From assembly GCF_040500525.1 (NCBI RefSeq), contig NZ_CP159402.1, positions 248,001 through 312,000 of the forward strand: a DNA stretch of 64,000 nt. The letters run 5' to 3'. A program made the translations under genes and the position numbers. The stretch is from Azospirillum formosense (GTDB taxonomy: Bacteria > Pseudomonadota > Alphaproteobacteria > Azospirillales > Azospirillaceae). Positions 45,849 to 63,721 of this stretch are shown in pieces (the stretch's first letter is position 1; the number at the start of each line of letters is the position of its first letter). The notes beneath the pieces are model-generated. The model searched no databases. It was not told the origin of the DNA and saw only the letters and a program-made list of their open reading frames with translations.

Positions 45849-46265
45849 TCAGGGCTCGAAGAGCTTCTTCATCAGGGCGTTCCAGTCGCGCTTGAACTGG
45901 GTGCCGAAGTCCACCTCGGCGACCGCGTTGCCGCGGCCGGCGGGGCGGACGATGGCCGCCGCCTGAGAGTCCGGCTGCGCCTTCGCCTTGCGCTGGACGG
46001 TGACGACCCGCTTCTTCGGGGGCGGGTCGGGCTTGCGGGCGGGCAGGGGGGCCGCGGTGACCGTGACGGCGGGCGCCGCCCCGGTCTGCGAGTTGCGGGA
46101 AAAGGCGTCCTTGCACCAGCCGCCGGCGCGCGCCTGGGTCAGCGCGTCCCCCTCGAGCAGCCAGCAGTCGACGCTGCCCGCCGCCGCGGCGGCGGGGGCG
46201 GACTGGATCGGTGCCGTCAGAAAAAGCGCCAGCGTCAGTGCACCGCACCGGGACCGCCAAGGCAT
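45849..46265 (-). CDS. Secreted hypothetical protein
   Basis: 138 residues with a signal peptide (about 1-28; GALTLALFLTAPIQSAPAAAAA). The mature part has two cysteines (SVDCWLLEG and GGWCKDAF) that may pair, a basic Pro/Lys segment (RKPDPPPKKRVVTVQRKAKAQ), and an aromatic end FKRDWNALMKKLFEP. No known domain. It is convergent with the LOG gene (12 bp apart). Periplasmic location is inferred from the signal peptide. Confidence 0.7.
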   Translation of the reverse strand: MPWRSRCGALTLALFLTAPIQSAPAAAAAGSVDCWLLEGDALTQARAGGWCKDAFSRNSQTGAAPAVTVTAAPLPARKPDPPPKKRVVTVQRKAKAQPDSQAAAIVRPAGRGNAVAEVDFGTQFKRDWNALMKKLFEP

Positions 46266-46398
46266 GCTTCGCCCTCTCCCTCGCCGTTGGACCGACGTTC
46301 AGCAATACAACGTCGGGCGCCCCTTTATCTGCGGCGCGAAACGGGAGTAGGGCGGCATCGCCGTGGTAACACGGGTGGAGGCGCGCCGGCCCGGCCCT

Positions 46399-47553
46399 TC
46401 AGGTCAGGTGCTGCTGGCGCAGGTAGTCCTCGCTCTGCATCTCCATGAGGCGGCTGACCGTGCGTTCGAATTCGAAGGCGTGGGTGCCCTCGGGGTACAG
46501 CCGTTCCGGCGGGCCTTCGGCGGCGACCACGAGGTTGACCTTGTGCTCGTAGAGCGCGTCGATCAGCGTCATGAAGCGCTTGGCCTCGTTGCGCAGCTCG
46601 TCCTTCATGGTCGGCACGCCGTGGATCAGCACGGTGTGGAAGTGCGTGGCGATGGCGATGTAGTCGGCGGCGCCCAGAGGCTTGCCGCACAGGCTCCAGA
46701 AATCCACCAGGGCGACGCATTTGGCGGCGCAGGCGATCTCCACCTTCCGGCCCTGCACCGACAGATGGGTCGGCTCGCCCCGGGCGCCGTCGGTCAGCGT
46801 CTCGAAAGTCTGGCGGATCCTGGCGTCGCTCTCCGGGCCGAGCGGCCAGAAATAGACGGGCTTGCCCTGGAGCCGGTCCAGCCGGTAGTCGGTCGGCCCT
46901 TCCAGCGCCAGAACGTCGAGCTTCTCCTTGAGCAGGGCGATGAAGGGCAGGAACAGCTCGCGCTGCAGACCGTCCTTGTAGAGCATGTCCGGCGGCCAGT
47001 TGGAGGTCGCGACCACCACCACGCCCAGGTCGAACAGGCTGGTGAACAGCCGGCCGAGAATCATCGCGTCCACGACGTTGGTGACGTGGAACTCGTCGAA
47101 GCAGAGCAGCCACGCCTCGTCGGCCAGCGCGCGGGCCAGCTCGGGCAGCGCGTCGTCGGCGTCCTTGCCCTTGCTCTTGCCCGCCTGGCGATGCTGGTGG
47201 ATGCGCTCGTGCACCTCCAGCATGAATTCGTGGAAATGGACGCGGCGCTTCTTCTCCACCGGGGCGGTGTCGAAGAACAGGTCCATCAGCATCGACTTGC
47301 CGCGCCCGACGCCGCCGTACATGTAGAGGCCCTGCGGCGCCTCCGCCGGTTCGGAACGCGGGCGGCCCAGCCCGAACCGCTCCAGCCAGCCGGCCTTCGC
47401 CCCTCCGGCCTTTTCGGCGGGCTGGGGACTGTAGCCCTTCAGCGCCTTGTAGAGGCTTTGGAGCTTCTCGGCGGCCAGCTCCTGGTCGGGGTCGGGGCGC
47501 AGCGTCCCGGTGCCGCGGCGGGCCCGGTAGAGCGAAAGCGGTCCGTCTGACAT
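46399..47553 (-). CDS. zapE: Cell division ATPase ZapE (AFG1 family)
   Basis: 384 residues. Walker A GGVGRGKSMLMDLFF, Walker B LLCFDEFHVTNVVDAM, sensor ATSNWPPDMLY, and C-terminal LMTLIDALYEHKVNLVV are characteristic. ZapE interacts with the Z-ring and destabilises FtsZ polymers in E. coli under low oxygen; AFG1 relatives act in membrane protein quality control. In many alphaproteobacteria it sits just ahead of mdh-sucCDAB; here it is on the far side of the diguanylate cyclase and histidine kinase genes. Confidence 0.94.
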   Translation of the reverse strand: MSDGPLSLYRARRGTGTLRPDPDQELAAEKLQSLYKALKGYSPQPAEKAGGAKAGWLERFGLGRPRSEPAEAPQGLYMYGGVGRGKSMLMDLFFDTAPVEKKRRVHFHEFMLEVHERIHQHRQAGKSKGKDADDALPELARALADEAWLLCFDEFHVTNVVDAMILGRLFTSLFDLGVVVVATSNWPPDMLYKDGLQRELFLPFIALLKEKLDVLALEGPTDYRLDRLQGKPVYFWPLGPESDARIRQTFETLTDGARGEPTHLSVQGRKVEIACAAKCVALVDFWSLCGKPLGAADYIAIATHFHTVLIHGVPTMKDELRNEAKRFMTLIDALYEHKVNLVVAAEGPPERLYPEGTHAFEFERTVSRLMEMQSEDYLRQQHLT

Positions 47554-47669
47554 GGAATTCGCGGGTCTCGGCAGGGAAAGGTCTTACGTAGCCGATGCCG
47601 CACCGCGGGGCAACGCCCGATGCCGGGATGCAGATGCGCTCGGGCCATCAGCCTTCAGGCGATCATCAT

Positions 47670-49049
47670 TCAGGCGATCACCACGCGGTTGCGGCCCTGG
47701 CGCTTGGCCTCGTAGAGCGCGGCGTCGGCCCGGCGGACGGTGTGTTCGTAATCCGGGTGTCCCTCGTGCAGGGCGGCCCCGATCGAGGCGGTGACCCGCA
47801 GCCCGTTCCCGCCGTCCCCGGCGCCGTGAAAGCGGTGCTCCTCGACCATGCGGCGCAGCTGGTCGGCCTTCACGCGCAGCGCCGCCTCGTCCATCTCGGT
47901 CAGCAGGATGAGGAACTCCTCCCCGCCGTAGCGGAAGACGAAGTCGCCGGCCCGGACGTGGGAGTGCAGCAGTTCGGCCATGTCCGACAGGACGGAGTCG
48001 CCCGCCTGATGGCCCAGCGTGTCGTTGATCGTCTTGAAATGGTCGGCGTCCATCAACAGCACGGCGAACGGCTTGCCGTGGCGCAGGCTGATGGCGACCT
48101 CGCGCTGGAAGATCGCCGGCATGAAGCGCCGCGTCAGCAGGCGGGTCAGCGGGTCGCGCCCGCTTTCGATCTCCATGGCCTTCTCGATGATGGTGCCGAG
48201 GATGTAGGCGATCTCCGTGACGTCGTTGTTCAGCTCCTTGACGAAGGCGGGCGTGACCCAGCCGCCGTCCACCGCCGCGGACACCTTGGCGCTGATGCGG
48301 TTCGTGCGGTCGCGGATGAGGTCCAGCTCGGTCACCCGGCCGAAGGTCAGCTCCGCCTTGTGGTTCAGCCACAGGCCGAAATCGGAGGATTCGATGGGCG
48401 GCGGGTTCGCGTGGTTGCTGTCCTCATGGGCGTAGAAGGACACCACCGTGTTGCGCAGCCAGTCGAACAGCGACGACTTCAGCCGCTCGCCCTCCAGCGC
48501 CAGATTGGGGCCGCTCATGAACATCTTCAGGGATTGCTGGTGGCGGACGTTGCCCAGCAGGTCGCCCAGATAGGCCTCGTGCATGTTGTCCAGCACGGTG
48601 TCCAGCAATTCGCCGACGAACAGAATGGCGGACGCGGTCTGCGCGCGGCTGAGGTCGGCGGCCAGCAGGCGGGCGGACAGCTCCTTCTTGATGATCCGCA
48701 TCCCGGCGTTGACCAGGGTCAGCGGGATGTTGATGCGGGCGTGGATCAGCCCGACCTGGTAATTCTGCTCCAGCACCGCCGCGATGGCCTCGCCGGTGGA
48801 GGCGGTGAAGAGGGCGGTGATCCAGCGGGCCAGCGACGGGCGCAGCCGTTCCTGGACCAGCGCATGGCTGAGGAAGGTGTTGCTGTCCGGGCGGTCCAGC
48901 AGGATCGCGTAGAAGATTTCCGAGATCGCCTCGGCCTCGGCGAGCGCGATGGCCGTCACGCGCTCCCGCACGGCGGGTTCGGTGTCGGTCCACAGCGACG
49001 ACAGCGTGGCGGCAAGGATCGCGGCCTTGCGGTCTTTCTGGCTGTCCAT
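47670..49049 (-). CDS. Globin-coupled diguanylate cyclase (GGDEF)
   Basis: 459 residues from ATG 49049. Residues about 10-160 form a globin-coupled sensor fold; His103 in NYQVGLIHARINIPLTLV fits the proximal haem ligand. A helical middle domain (about 165-285) joins it to a GGDEF domain (about 290-459) with active motif RYGGEEF near 372 and RAGD five residues earlier, an I-site for product inhibition by c-di-GMP. It would make c-di-GMP in response to O2 or another gas, as DosC/YddV and related globin cyclases do. Located between zapE and a divergent histidine kinase. Confidence 0.92.
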   Translation of the reverse strand: MDSQKDRKAAILAATLSSLWTDTEPAVRERVTAIALAEAEAISEIFYAILLDRPDSNTFLSHALVQERLRPSLARWITALFTASTGEAIAAVLEQNYQVGLIHARINIPLTLVNAGMRIIKKELSARLLAADLSRAQTASAILFVGELLDTVLDNMHEAYLGDLLGNVRHQQSLKMFMSGPNLALEGERLKSSLFDWLRNTVVSFYAHEDSNHANPPPIESSDFGLWLNHKAELTFGRVTELDLIRDRTNRISAKVSAAVDGGWVTPAFVKELNNDVTEIAYILGTIIEKAMEIESGRDPLTRLLTRRFMPAIFQREVAISLRHGKPFAVLLMDADHFKTINDTLGHQAGDSVLSDMAELLHSHVRAGDFVFRYGGEEFLILLTEMDEAALRVKADQLRRMVEEHRFHGAGDGGNGLRVTASIGAALHEGHPDYEHTVRRADAALYEAKRQGRNRVVIA

Positions 49050-49297
49050 CGTCCCTTTTCCTTTGCGCAACCGTCCCCGATCCCCCCGAAGTCTTAACGC
49101 CCGGAGCGCGTCAGGCAAAGCGGCAATCGCGCATCCCGGCGATCGGCTTCATTGGTGCATTATGGTTAAACTTCCATTATGGTTTTCGCGCGAGATTGAC
49201 GGTGACCGGTGGCGGTACCGTCTTACGTTGGGCAATGCCACGCGGGCGGTCCCTCAGCGGCCCCGTTTGGACGGCGTGCGGAGAGTTGTTCACAGCC

Positions 49298-51559
<2,262 letters not shown>

Positions 51560-51599
51560 TGCCGGCGAAGGCAAGGGTCCGCCGTCCGGACGGCAAAGA

Positions 51600-51623
51600 A
51601 AAAGGCGCCGCGAGGCGCCTTTT
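51600..51623. terminator. Bidirectional terminator between histidine kinase gene and sucB
   Basis: AAAAGGCGCC / GGCGCCTTTT stem with a 4-base loop (GCGA); A tract before and T tract after, so it can stop both the plus-strand kinase transcript and the minus-strand suc operon that ends at 51696. Confidence 0.82.
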
Positions 51624-51695
51624 CGAGGTCCGGGGACCGAAGCCCCCGCGGTCGGGTGCGGAGGACGGTGCCCCCGCATTCCCTTTGTCGGTATC

Positions 51696-52946
<1,251 letters not shown>

Positions 52947-52988
52947 AAGTTCCTCTCGTACTTTCTTGTTCTACGCCTGGGCGTCGAG

Positions 52989-55913
<2,925 letters not shown>

Positions 55914-55977
55914 ATGTTTGCCTCGGGCGTTTGCCCGGTTCCCTCAGAGAGTTTTTTTGCTTGTCGCTGGGCTCCGA

Positions 55978-56013
55978 GCGGCCCCGGATCTCCGGGAGGA
56001 GACACGGGGCCGC
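55978..56013 (-). promoter_or_regulatory. GC-rich inverted repeat in the sucD-sucA gap
   Basis: GCGGCCCCG and CGGGGCCGC separated by 18 bases. No T run follows on the coding strand, so it may be an RNA stability or attenuation element setting sucD:sucA ratios. Function is inference. Confidence 0.35.
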
Positions 56014-56060
56014 CGGTGCTTCGGCAGTGGGCGGGAATATGGGGTTCCGCCCCCGCTTTA

Positions 56061-56936
56061 TCAGCCCTTGAAGACCTTGAGCATGGTGGAACCCAGGCTC
56101 GCGGGGCTGTCGGCGACGGCGATGCCGACGGACTTCATGAACTCGATCTTGAAGTCGGCGGTGTCGTTGCCGCCGGAGATCACCGCACCGGCGTGGCCCA
56201 TGCGGCGGCCCGGAGGCGCGGTGCGCCCGGCGATGAAGCCGACGACCGGCTTCTTGGTCCCGGAGTCGCGGATGAACTCCGCGCCCTTGACCTCGGCGTC
56301 GCCGCCGATCTCGCCGATCATGATGATGCCCTCGGTCTCCGGGTCCTTCAGGAACAGCTCCAGGCTGTCCACGAAGTTCGTCCCGTTCACCGGGTCGCCG
56401 CCGATGCCGATGCAGGTCGTCTGGCCCAGCCCCGCCGCGGTGGTCTGCGCCACCGCCTCGTAGGTCAGCGTGCCCGAGCGCGAGACGATGCCGATCTTGC
56501 CGCGCTTGTGGATGTGGCCCGGCATGATGCCGATCTTGCACTCGTCGGGCGTGATGATGCCCGGGCAGTTCGGCCCGATCAGACGGGTCTTGGAGTTGCC
56601 CAGCGCCCGCTTGACGCGCACCATGTCGAGCACCGGGATGCCCTCGGTGATGCACACCACCAGCGGGATCTCCGCGTCGATCGCCTCCAGGATGGCGTCG
56701 GCCGCGAAGGGCGGCGGCACGTAGATGACGGACGCGTTGGCGCCGGTCTTCTCGACCGCGTCGGCCACCGTGTCGAAGACCGGCAGGTCGAGGTGCTTGG
56801 TGCCGCCCTTGCCCGGGGTGACGCCGCCGACCATCTTGGTGCCGTAGGCGATCGCCTGCTCGGAATGGAAGGTGCCCTGGGCTCCGGTGAAGCCCTGGCA
56901 GATCACCTTCGTGTTCTTATCGACGAGAACAGCCAT
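56061..56936 (-). CDS. sucD: Succinyl-CoA synthetase alpha subunit
   Basis: 291 residues. CoA-binding Rossmann fold ([16 protein letters not shown]), catalytic phospho-His in [14 protein letters not shown], and [14 protein letters not shown]. It forms the alpha partner of SucC and makes ATP (or GTP) from succinyl-CoA. The stop of sucC is 1 bp before its start, so translation is coupled. Confidence 0.97.
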   Translation of the reverse strand: MAVLVDKNTKVICQGFTGAQGTFHSEQAIAYGTKMVGGVTPGKGGTKHLDLPVFDTVADAVEKTGANASVIYVPPPFAADAILEAIDAEIPLVVCITEGIPVLDMVRVKRALGNSKTRLIGPNCPGIITPDECKIGIMPGHIHKRGKIGIVSRSGTLTYEAVAQTTAAGLGQTTCIGIGGDPVNGTNFVDSLELFLKDPETEGIIMIGEIGGDAEVKGAEFIRDSGTKKPVVGFIAGRTAPPGRRMGHAGAVISGGNDTADFKIEFMKSVGIAVADSPASLGSTMLKVFKG

Positions 56937-56937
56937 C

Positions 56938-58134
<1,197 letters not shown>

Positions 58135-58154
58135 CGGGCGTCCATCTGTTTTTA

Positions 58155-58184
58155 TGGTCGGCTGACAGGGTGTGGTCGGCTGAC
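58155..58184. repeat. 12-bp direct repeat in the sucC leader
   Basis: TGGTCGGCTGAC at 58155-58166 and 58173-58184, a centre-to-centre distance of 18 bp, 20-50 bp before the sucC start. Spacing is not an exact helical turn, so it could bind a dimeric factor only loosely, or be a recent duplication. Confidence 0.7.
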
Positions 58185-58310
58185 GATGGGCGAAGATCGG
58201 GCAGGCGTTTCCTGCTGGCGGGCACGCCAGGGCGCAAGTCTTCGGGGGGACGAGTCCTTGAGGAAGCCTTACGCCGGCTGGCGCGAACGTCCACGGTCAC
58301 TGTACCACCA

Positions 58311-58337
58311 GGGGCGGACGGTTCAACCGTCCGCCCC
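58311..58337. promoter_or_regulatory. Perfect 11-bp inverted repeat in the mdh-sucC gap
   Basis: GGGGCGGACGG-5 bases-CCGTCCGCCCC. No T run follows on either strand, so it is not a standard terminator. It lies between the mdh terminator and the sucC leader and may be an operator or an RNA structure. Confidence 0.5.
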
Positions 58338-58368
58338 GGTGCGACAGGGCCGCAGGCCGCCGCGCAGG

Positions 58369-59419
<1,051 letters not shown>

Positions 59420-59554
59420 CTAGGGGTCCAGCGCCCTGAGATTTCGAGGGCGGTTCCTAGCGCGATTCCGGCCCGAGGGCAAGCGTGACCGCAAGCACGG
59501 GACACGGAACTCTGCAATCGATTACGGCGAATGGCCGGAACGGCAAACAGGAAT

Positions 59555-59583
59555 TTGGCGTTGCGGGTGCGGCGCACTATTCT
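59555..59583 (+). promoter_or_regulatory. Candidate sigma-70 promoter
   Basis: TTGGCG at 59555-59560, 17-bp spacer, TATTCT at 59578-59583, 43 bp before ATG 59626. Both hexamers match consensus at 4 of 6 positions. Confidence 0.4.
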
Positions 59584-59625
59584 TTGGATAGGTTTTCACG
59601 GCCGTTCGGCCAGGGGGGAAGAACC

Positions 59626-60132
59626 ATGATTCGCTTTGCATCGGCATTCTGCCTGACCGCGACCCTGGCGCTGGGAGGCGGCGGCGCGGCCTTGGGACAA
59701 ACCGTCGCAGACTATGAGGCCGCTCTGGCCGAGGCCCCGTTGAACACGGCCGCCGCCGCTCCGGCGACCACGGCGGTGCCCAATGCGGCGCCCATGGCGG
59801 CGGACGCCCCGTCGGCCACCGACGTACTCTATTGCCGGCCCGTGTCGAACTACGTGTACACCTCGGTCCCGCCGGGGGAGCGCAGCGGCATCGTGGTGCC
59901 CTTCGTCGCCTTCGACGGGCCGAGCGACCCGGCGATCCTGCGCAAGCGCGCCCTGTGCGAGACGGTGCGCCGGATGGCGGTGATCCAGTTCGATTCCGGG
60001 TCGGGCGAGGAGATCGTCACCCCGCCGCAGCTGATCGACACCGACCCGTCGCGCCCCCTTTACCAGAGCGATCCGACGCCGGCCCCCGACGCGCGGCGCG
60101 CGCCGGCCCGCCGTCCCCTGGAAATCCAGTAA
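59626..60132 (+). CDS. Secreted hypothetical protein
   Basis: 168 residues. Signal peptide about 1-25 (FCLTATLALGGGGAALGQT). Mature part: an Ala/Pro/Thr-rich segment (about 30-60), then a folded segment with VLYCRPVSNYVYTSVPPGE and LRKRALCETVRRM; the two cysteines may form a disulphide. Family not recognised. Ribosome site GGGGGGAAG ahead of the ATG. Convergent with the DUF2336 gene. Confidence 0.72.
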   Translation: MIRFASAFCLTATLALGGGGAALGQTVADYEAALAEAPLNTAAAAPATTAVPNAAPMAADAPSATDVLYCRPVSNYVYTSVPPGERSGIVVPFVAFDGPSDPAILRKRALCETVRRMAVIQFDSGSGEEIVTPPQLIDTDPSRPLYQSDPTPAPDARRAPARRPLEIQ

Positions 60133-60162
60133 CACCCCGCTTGGAAGCGGCGCTCCGCGGCG

Positions 60163-61392
60163 TCAGGAGCGGACGCCGTAGAGCGCGAGGTGGCGGGCCA
60201 TGTCCGCCGCGGGCAGCGGGTAGTCGGTGCCCTGGCGGGCGTTCAGCACGGCGCGCGGCGGGATGCCGGCGGCGCGGACCTGCACCCGCATGGCGCAGCG
60301 CATCGAGTAGCCCGCCCGCCAGACCAGCGCAGTGACCGCACGGGGGTCGCCGGAGCGCAGGATGTCGTCCACGATCCCCGGATGGACGGCGGCGCGCAGG
60401 GCCAGCGCGGCGCGGACGAAGTCCGTTTCCTCCCAGGACAGGGCGTCGCCCAGCGCCGTCTCGTCCAGGGCGCCCTGGCGGTGCAGGCGGACGGCGCGGC
60501 GCCCCGGCGACTCGGCGGGATCGCGCTCTTCGACCCAGGAGACGCGGCGGCGGGTCACGGCGGCGACCTCCGCCGCGGTCGCCGCGTCCAGATCGGTGCG
60601 GCGGCGCAGCAGGTCGGCCACCGAGTCGTCGACGAACTCCGCCAGCCGCAGGGCCAGCCGCTGCGGCAGGGCGCGGCGGCCGGCGAGCTTGGCCTGCCAG
60701 TCCGGATGGCCGCCCGACCGCTCCACCAGATCCTCCAGCCGGTCGTCCGGGATGACCGCGCCGTCGTTGTCGAGCAGGACGCCCGTGGCCTCCACGTCGC
60801 CCGTGTCGACGATGGCGCAGGACAGCGGCGCGCTGACCGCCGGCCGACGCGCGATGGCCGACAGCGCCCAGCCCGCCGGGTGGGCGGCGATGACCTCCAG
60901 CAGGTCCTCGTCGGTCAGGGTGGCGCAGCAATGCAGGATCGGCTCCGCCACCGAGCGCTCCACGTCGCGGGCCAGCGTGCGCGCCACCGCGGGCGGGGCG
61001 CAGGCGACGTCCTTCAGGGCCCCGGCCAGCGCCGTCCGCACATGGGTCGCGTGATCGCGGGCCAGCCGCTCCAGCGTGCGCAGGGCGGCGGCGGTGGCCC
61101 TGTCCTGGCGGTCCGGAGGCAGGTCGGGCAGCAGCCGGCACAGCTTGCGCGCCAGCAGCGCGCGCACCCCGGCGTCGCCCATGCCGGCCCGCCGCGATTC
61201 GACCAGCGCCGTGCCGACGCGGCGGCGGGCCGGTTCCGGCGCCGCGGCACCCGGGGGAGGATCGTCGAACAGATAGCCGAGCAGGTCCGGGTCGACCCCC
61301 TCGTCCTTGGGGATGCCCGTTCGCGGCGCCGGGCGGGCCGCGCCGGGGTGGTCGTCCCCGTGACCGGCGTGGGGAGGCTGACGTGGCTGCAT
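60163..61392 (-). CDS. DUF2336 protein with helical repeats
   Basis: 409 residues from ATG 61392. After a Pro/Gly-rich head (1-60), the rest is Ala/Leu/Arg-rich alpha-helical repeats similar to HEAT-like DUF2336 proteins found in alphaproteobacteria (ILHCCATLTDEDLLEVIAAH, AIARRPAVSAPLSCAIVDTG). Function is unknown; scaffold or regulatory roles have been proposed for the type. Upstream codons to 61479 lie in a low-complexity region and were rejected. Confidence 0.82.
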   Translation of the reverse strand: MQPRQPPHAGHGDDHPGAARPAPRTGIPKDEGVDPDLLGYLFDDPPPGAAAPEPARRRVGTALVESRRAGMGDAGVRALLARKLCRLLPDLPPDRQDRATAAALRTLERLARDHATHVRTALAGALKDVACAPPAVARTLARDVERSVAEPILHCCATLTDEDLLEVIAAHPAGWALSAIARRPAVSAPLSCAIVDTGDVEATGVLLDNDGAVIPDDRLEDLVERSGGHPDWQAKLAGRRALPQRLALRLAEFVDDSVADLLRRRTDLDAATAAEVAAVTRRRVSWVEERDPAESPGRRAVRLHRQGALDETALGDALSWEETDFVRAALALRAAVHPGIVDDILRSGDPRAVTALVWRAGYSMRCAMRVQVRAAGIPPRAVLNARQGTDYPLPAADMARHLALYGVRS

Positions 61393-61549
61393 CCGCCTAT
61401 CCAACGACGGCGCGGTTAACGGGCCGCTAACGGCGCCGAACTTGTCATCGAAGCGGCCATCGCCGCCCGCCCGGCGCAACCGTTCCCCGCACCCGCAGAG
61501 ATGCCGCCGGCCGGCGATGTCAAAGCGTCGAAAAACCTTGGCTGAAAAG

Positions 61550-61680
61550 AAAAAAGGCCGCAGCCCCGATGGGGCGCGGCCTTGAAGAGTTTAGGGAGGA
61601 AACGCACTGCAAAAGCAGTAACGGGGCGGATGATAGGCTCTGACCTTGGCGGATGGTAATACCAAGTTGGTATTGGTGCG
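61550..61680 (-). ncRNA. Candidate trans-acting small RNA
   Basis: Read on the minus strand: hairpin AATACCAA-C-TTGGTATT (61674-61658), a linker, hairpin ACTGC-TTTT-GCAGT (61619-61606), an unpaired stretch with the anti-Shine-Dalgarno-like TTTCCTCCCT (around 61602-61593), then a strong terminator, stem AAGGCCGCGCCCC / GGGGCTGCGGCCTT (61583-61554) followed by TTTTTTC TTTT. Unpaired CCUCCC between hairpins is a known design in alphaproteobacterial sRNAs that pair with ribosome sites. The 5' end is uncertain and no clear promoter was found. Confidence 0.5.
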
Positions 61681-61959
61681 GTGCGGTGTGCGCATGGCGG
61701 CGTGGGAATAAAATGTTGCTTGCCCAGCGGGTGGGCAGGATTTCGACCGTTTGCACACATTCGAGCCGGCTGAGCGGATGGTGGAAACACAAACGATCGG
61801 ACCCGGAATATTGTTTGCGACCGGAACGATGACGCGTGGCGTCTCGCCGAATGCTGGGAAACAGCCGTTCGCGCACGCCCGGGGTCACCGCTTTCCTTGG
61901 CTGCGGTTCGTCCGTTCGGCGAATTGTCCGTGAGGCGTGGGGCCGGTCCGCTGGGAAAG

Positions 61960-61995
61960 CCCTCCCCCGCGGCGGGCCGGCGGCGCGGGGGAGGG
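61960..61995 (-). terminator. Terminator-like hairpin after lysK
   Basis: 12-bp stem CCCTCCCCCGCG / CGCGGGGGAGGG with a 12-base loop, 17 bp past the lysK stop. Only CTTT follows on the coding strand, so termination may be incomplete. Confidence 0.5.
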
Positions 61996-62011
61996 GATAA
62001 AGAGGCGGTGC

Positions 62012-63580
62012 TCAGGCGGCCAGCTTCTCGCGGATCAGCGCCTTGGTCTCGTCCAGGCCGTAGAGCTGGATGAAGGAGCCCATGCGCGGGCCGGTGGTCT
62101 GGCCGAGCAGCACCTCGTAAAGCGCCTGGAACCATGCGCGCAGCTCGGTGAAGCCATGCTCCTTGCCGACCGCGAAGACCTCATTCTGTATGACGTCGCC
62201 CGCCGCGTCGGCGGGGATGGCGTCCAGACGCGTCAGCAGATCCTCCAGCGCGGCGCGCTCGGCGTCGGTGGGGGCGCGGAAGCGCTTCGTCGGCTTCACT
62301 TGGTCCTGGTAGTAGCGGACTGCGTAGCCGACCAGCTTGTCCAGGAAGGGGCTGTTCTCCGGCGTCGCCTCGGGCGCGTAGCGGCTGATGAAGCCCCACA
62401 TCACGTCCTTGGTCTCGGCGTTCGCCGCGCCGGCGAGGTTCAGCAGCAGGTTGAAGGACACGTCCGAGCGCACCGCCGGAGCCGTGCCGTTGTGGATGTG
62501 CCAGGCCGGGTTCTCAAGCGCCTTGGCCGGCTCCTCCACCGGCAGCTTGGCGACGAAGGCGAGATACTCGTCCACCGCCCGCGGGATCACGTCGAAATAG
62601 AGGCGCTTGGCCGACTTCGGCTTCTGGAACATGTAGAGGGCGAGGCTTTCCGGCGGGGCGTAGGCCAGCCACTCCTCCATGGTCAGGCCGTTGCCCTTGG
62701 ACTTGGAGATCTTCTGCCCCTTGTCGTCGAGAAACAGCTCGTAGTTGAAGCCCTGCGGCGGGGTGCCGCCGAGGATGTTGACGATCTTTCCGGCCAGTTC
62801 GGCCGACGGGATCAGGTCCTTGCCGTACATCTCGTAATCGACGCCCAGCGCGTACCAGCGCATGCCCCAGTCGGGCTTCCACTGGAGCTTGACGTGACCG
62901 CCGGTGACCGGGACCTCGACCTTCTTGCCGTCCTCGTCCTGGAAGACGATGGTGCCGGCGTCCACGTCGCGCTCCAGCACCGGGACCTGCAGCACGCGGC
63001 CGGTGGAGGGGGAGACGGGCAGGAACGGGCTGTAGGTCTGCTGGCGCTCCTCGCCCAGAGTCGGCAGCATGACGGCCATGATCTCGTCATAGCGCCGCAG
63101 CACGCCGAGCAGCGCCTCGTCGAAGCGGCCCGACTTGTACCAGTCGGTGGAGGACTGGAACTCGTACTCGAAGCCGAAGCTGTCGAGGAAGGCGCGCAGC
63201 CGCGCGTTGTTGTGCGCACCGAAGCTGTCGTGCGTGCCGAACGGGTCGGGGACCTGGGTCAGCGGCTTGCCGAGGTTGGCGGCGACCAGCTCCTTGTTCG
63301 GGATGTTGTCCGGAACCTTGCGCAGCCCGTCCATGTCGTCGGAGAAGCAGAAGAGCTTCGTCGGGATGTCGCTCATCCGCTGGAAGGCCTGACGGACCAT
63401 GGTGGTGCGCGCCACCTCGCCGAAGGTGCCGATGTGCGGCAGGCCCGACGGACCGTAGCCGGTCTCGAACAGGACGTAGCCTTTGGCCGGCGGCTCTTTC
63501 GCGAAGCGCGCGACCAGTTTGCGCGCCTCCTCGAACGGCCACGCCTTCGCCTGCAACGCCAATTCCCGCTCGCCGGTCAT
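62012..63580 (-). CDS. lysK: Lysyl-tRNA synthetase, class I
   Basis: 522 residues. Class I signature: [19 protein letters not shown] (HIGH-like) and [12 protein letters not shown] (KMSKS). [23 protein letters not shown] and the C-terminal alpha-helical anticodon domain fit LysRS-I, the archaeal-type enzyme used by many alphaproteobacteria in place of class II LysS. It ligates lysine to tRNA-Lys. The start at 63580 leaves about 140 bp to the divergent SMR transporter gene. Confidence 0.95.
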   Translation of the reverse strand: MTGERELALQAKAWPFEEARKLVARFAKEPPAKGYVLFETGYGPSGLPHIGTFGEVARTTMVRQAFQRMSDIPTKLFCFSDDMDGLRKVPDNIPNKELVAANLGKPLTQVPDPFGTHDSFGAHNNARLRAFLDSFGFEYEFQSSTDWYKSGRFDEALLGVLRRYDEIMAVMLPTLGEERQQTYSPFLPVSPSTGRVLQVPVLERDVDAGTIVFQDEDGKKVEVPVTGGHVKLQWKPDWGMRWYALGVDYEMYGKDLIPSAELAGKIVNILGGTPPQGFNYELFLDDKGQKISKSKGNGLTMEEWLAYAPPESLALYMFQKPKSAKRLYFDVIPRAVDEYLAFVAKLPVEEPAKALENPAWHIHNGTAPAVRSDVSFNLLLNLAGAANAETKDVMWGFISRYAPEATPENSPFLDKLVGYAVRYYQDQVKPTKRFRAPTDAERAALEDLLTRLDAIPADAAGDVIQNEVFAVGKEHGFTELRAWFQALYEVLLGQTTGPRMGSFIQLYGLDETKALIREKLAA

Positions 63581-63721
63581 GGTAGAGCCCCTTCAAAACT
63601 CGACGGAAGTGTAGAAAGGCAGCGACCCTAGGGCGCAGCGCGCCGTCCGTCAACGGGCGCCGCTTGTCCGTTTCACGGTTCGGGCGCATGTCTGGATGTG
63701 GATCACCCGCCGAGGACCCGC

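Larger units (their letters stand above)
61393..62011. other. 619-bp intergenic region (DUF2336 gene to lysK)
   Basis: No protein-coding gene is supported. It contains, from right to left on the minus strand: a GC-rich lysK terminator-like hairpin (61960-61995), about 280 bp of unstructured AT-richer sequence, and a candidate small RNA (about 61550-61680). Short open frames at 61520-61888 (minus) and 61751-61933 (plus) lack ribosome sites and family likeness. Confidence 0.7.

Noticed and set aside
61520..61933. Two short open frames in the gap before lysK
   Set aside because: No ribosome site, no conservation-like composition, and one overlaps the terminator and small-RNA candidate.
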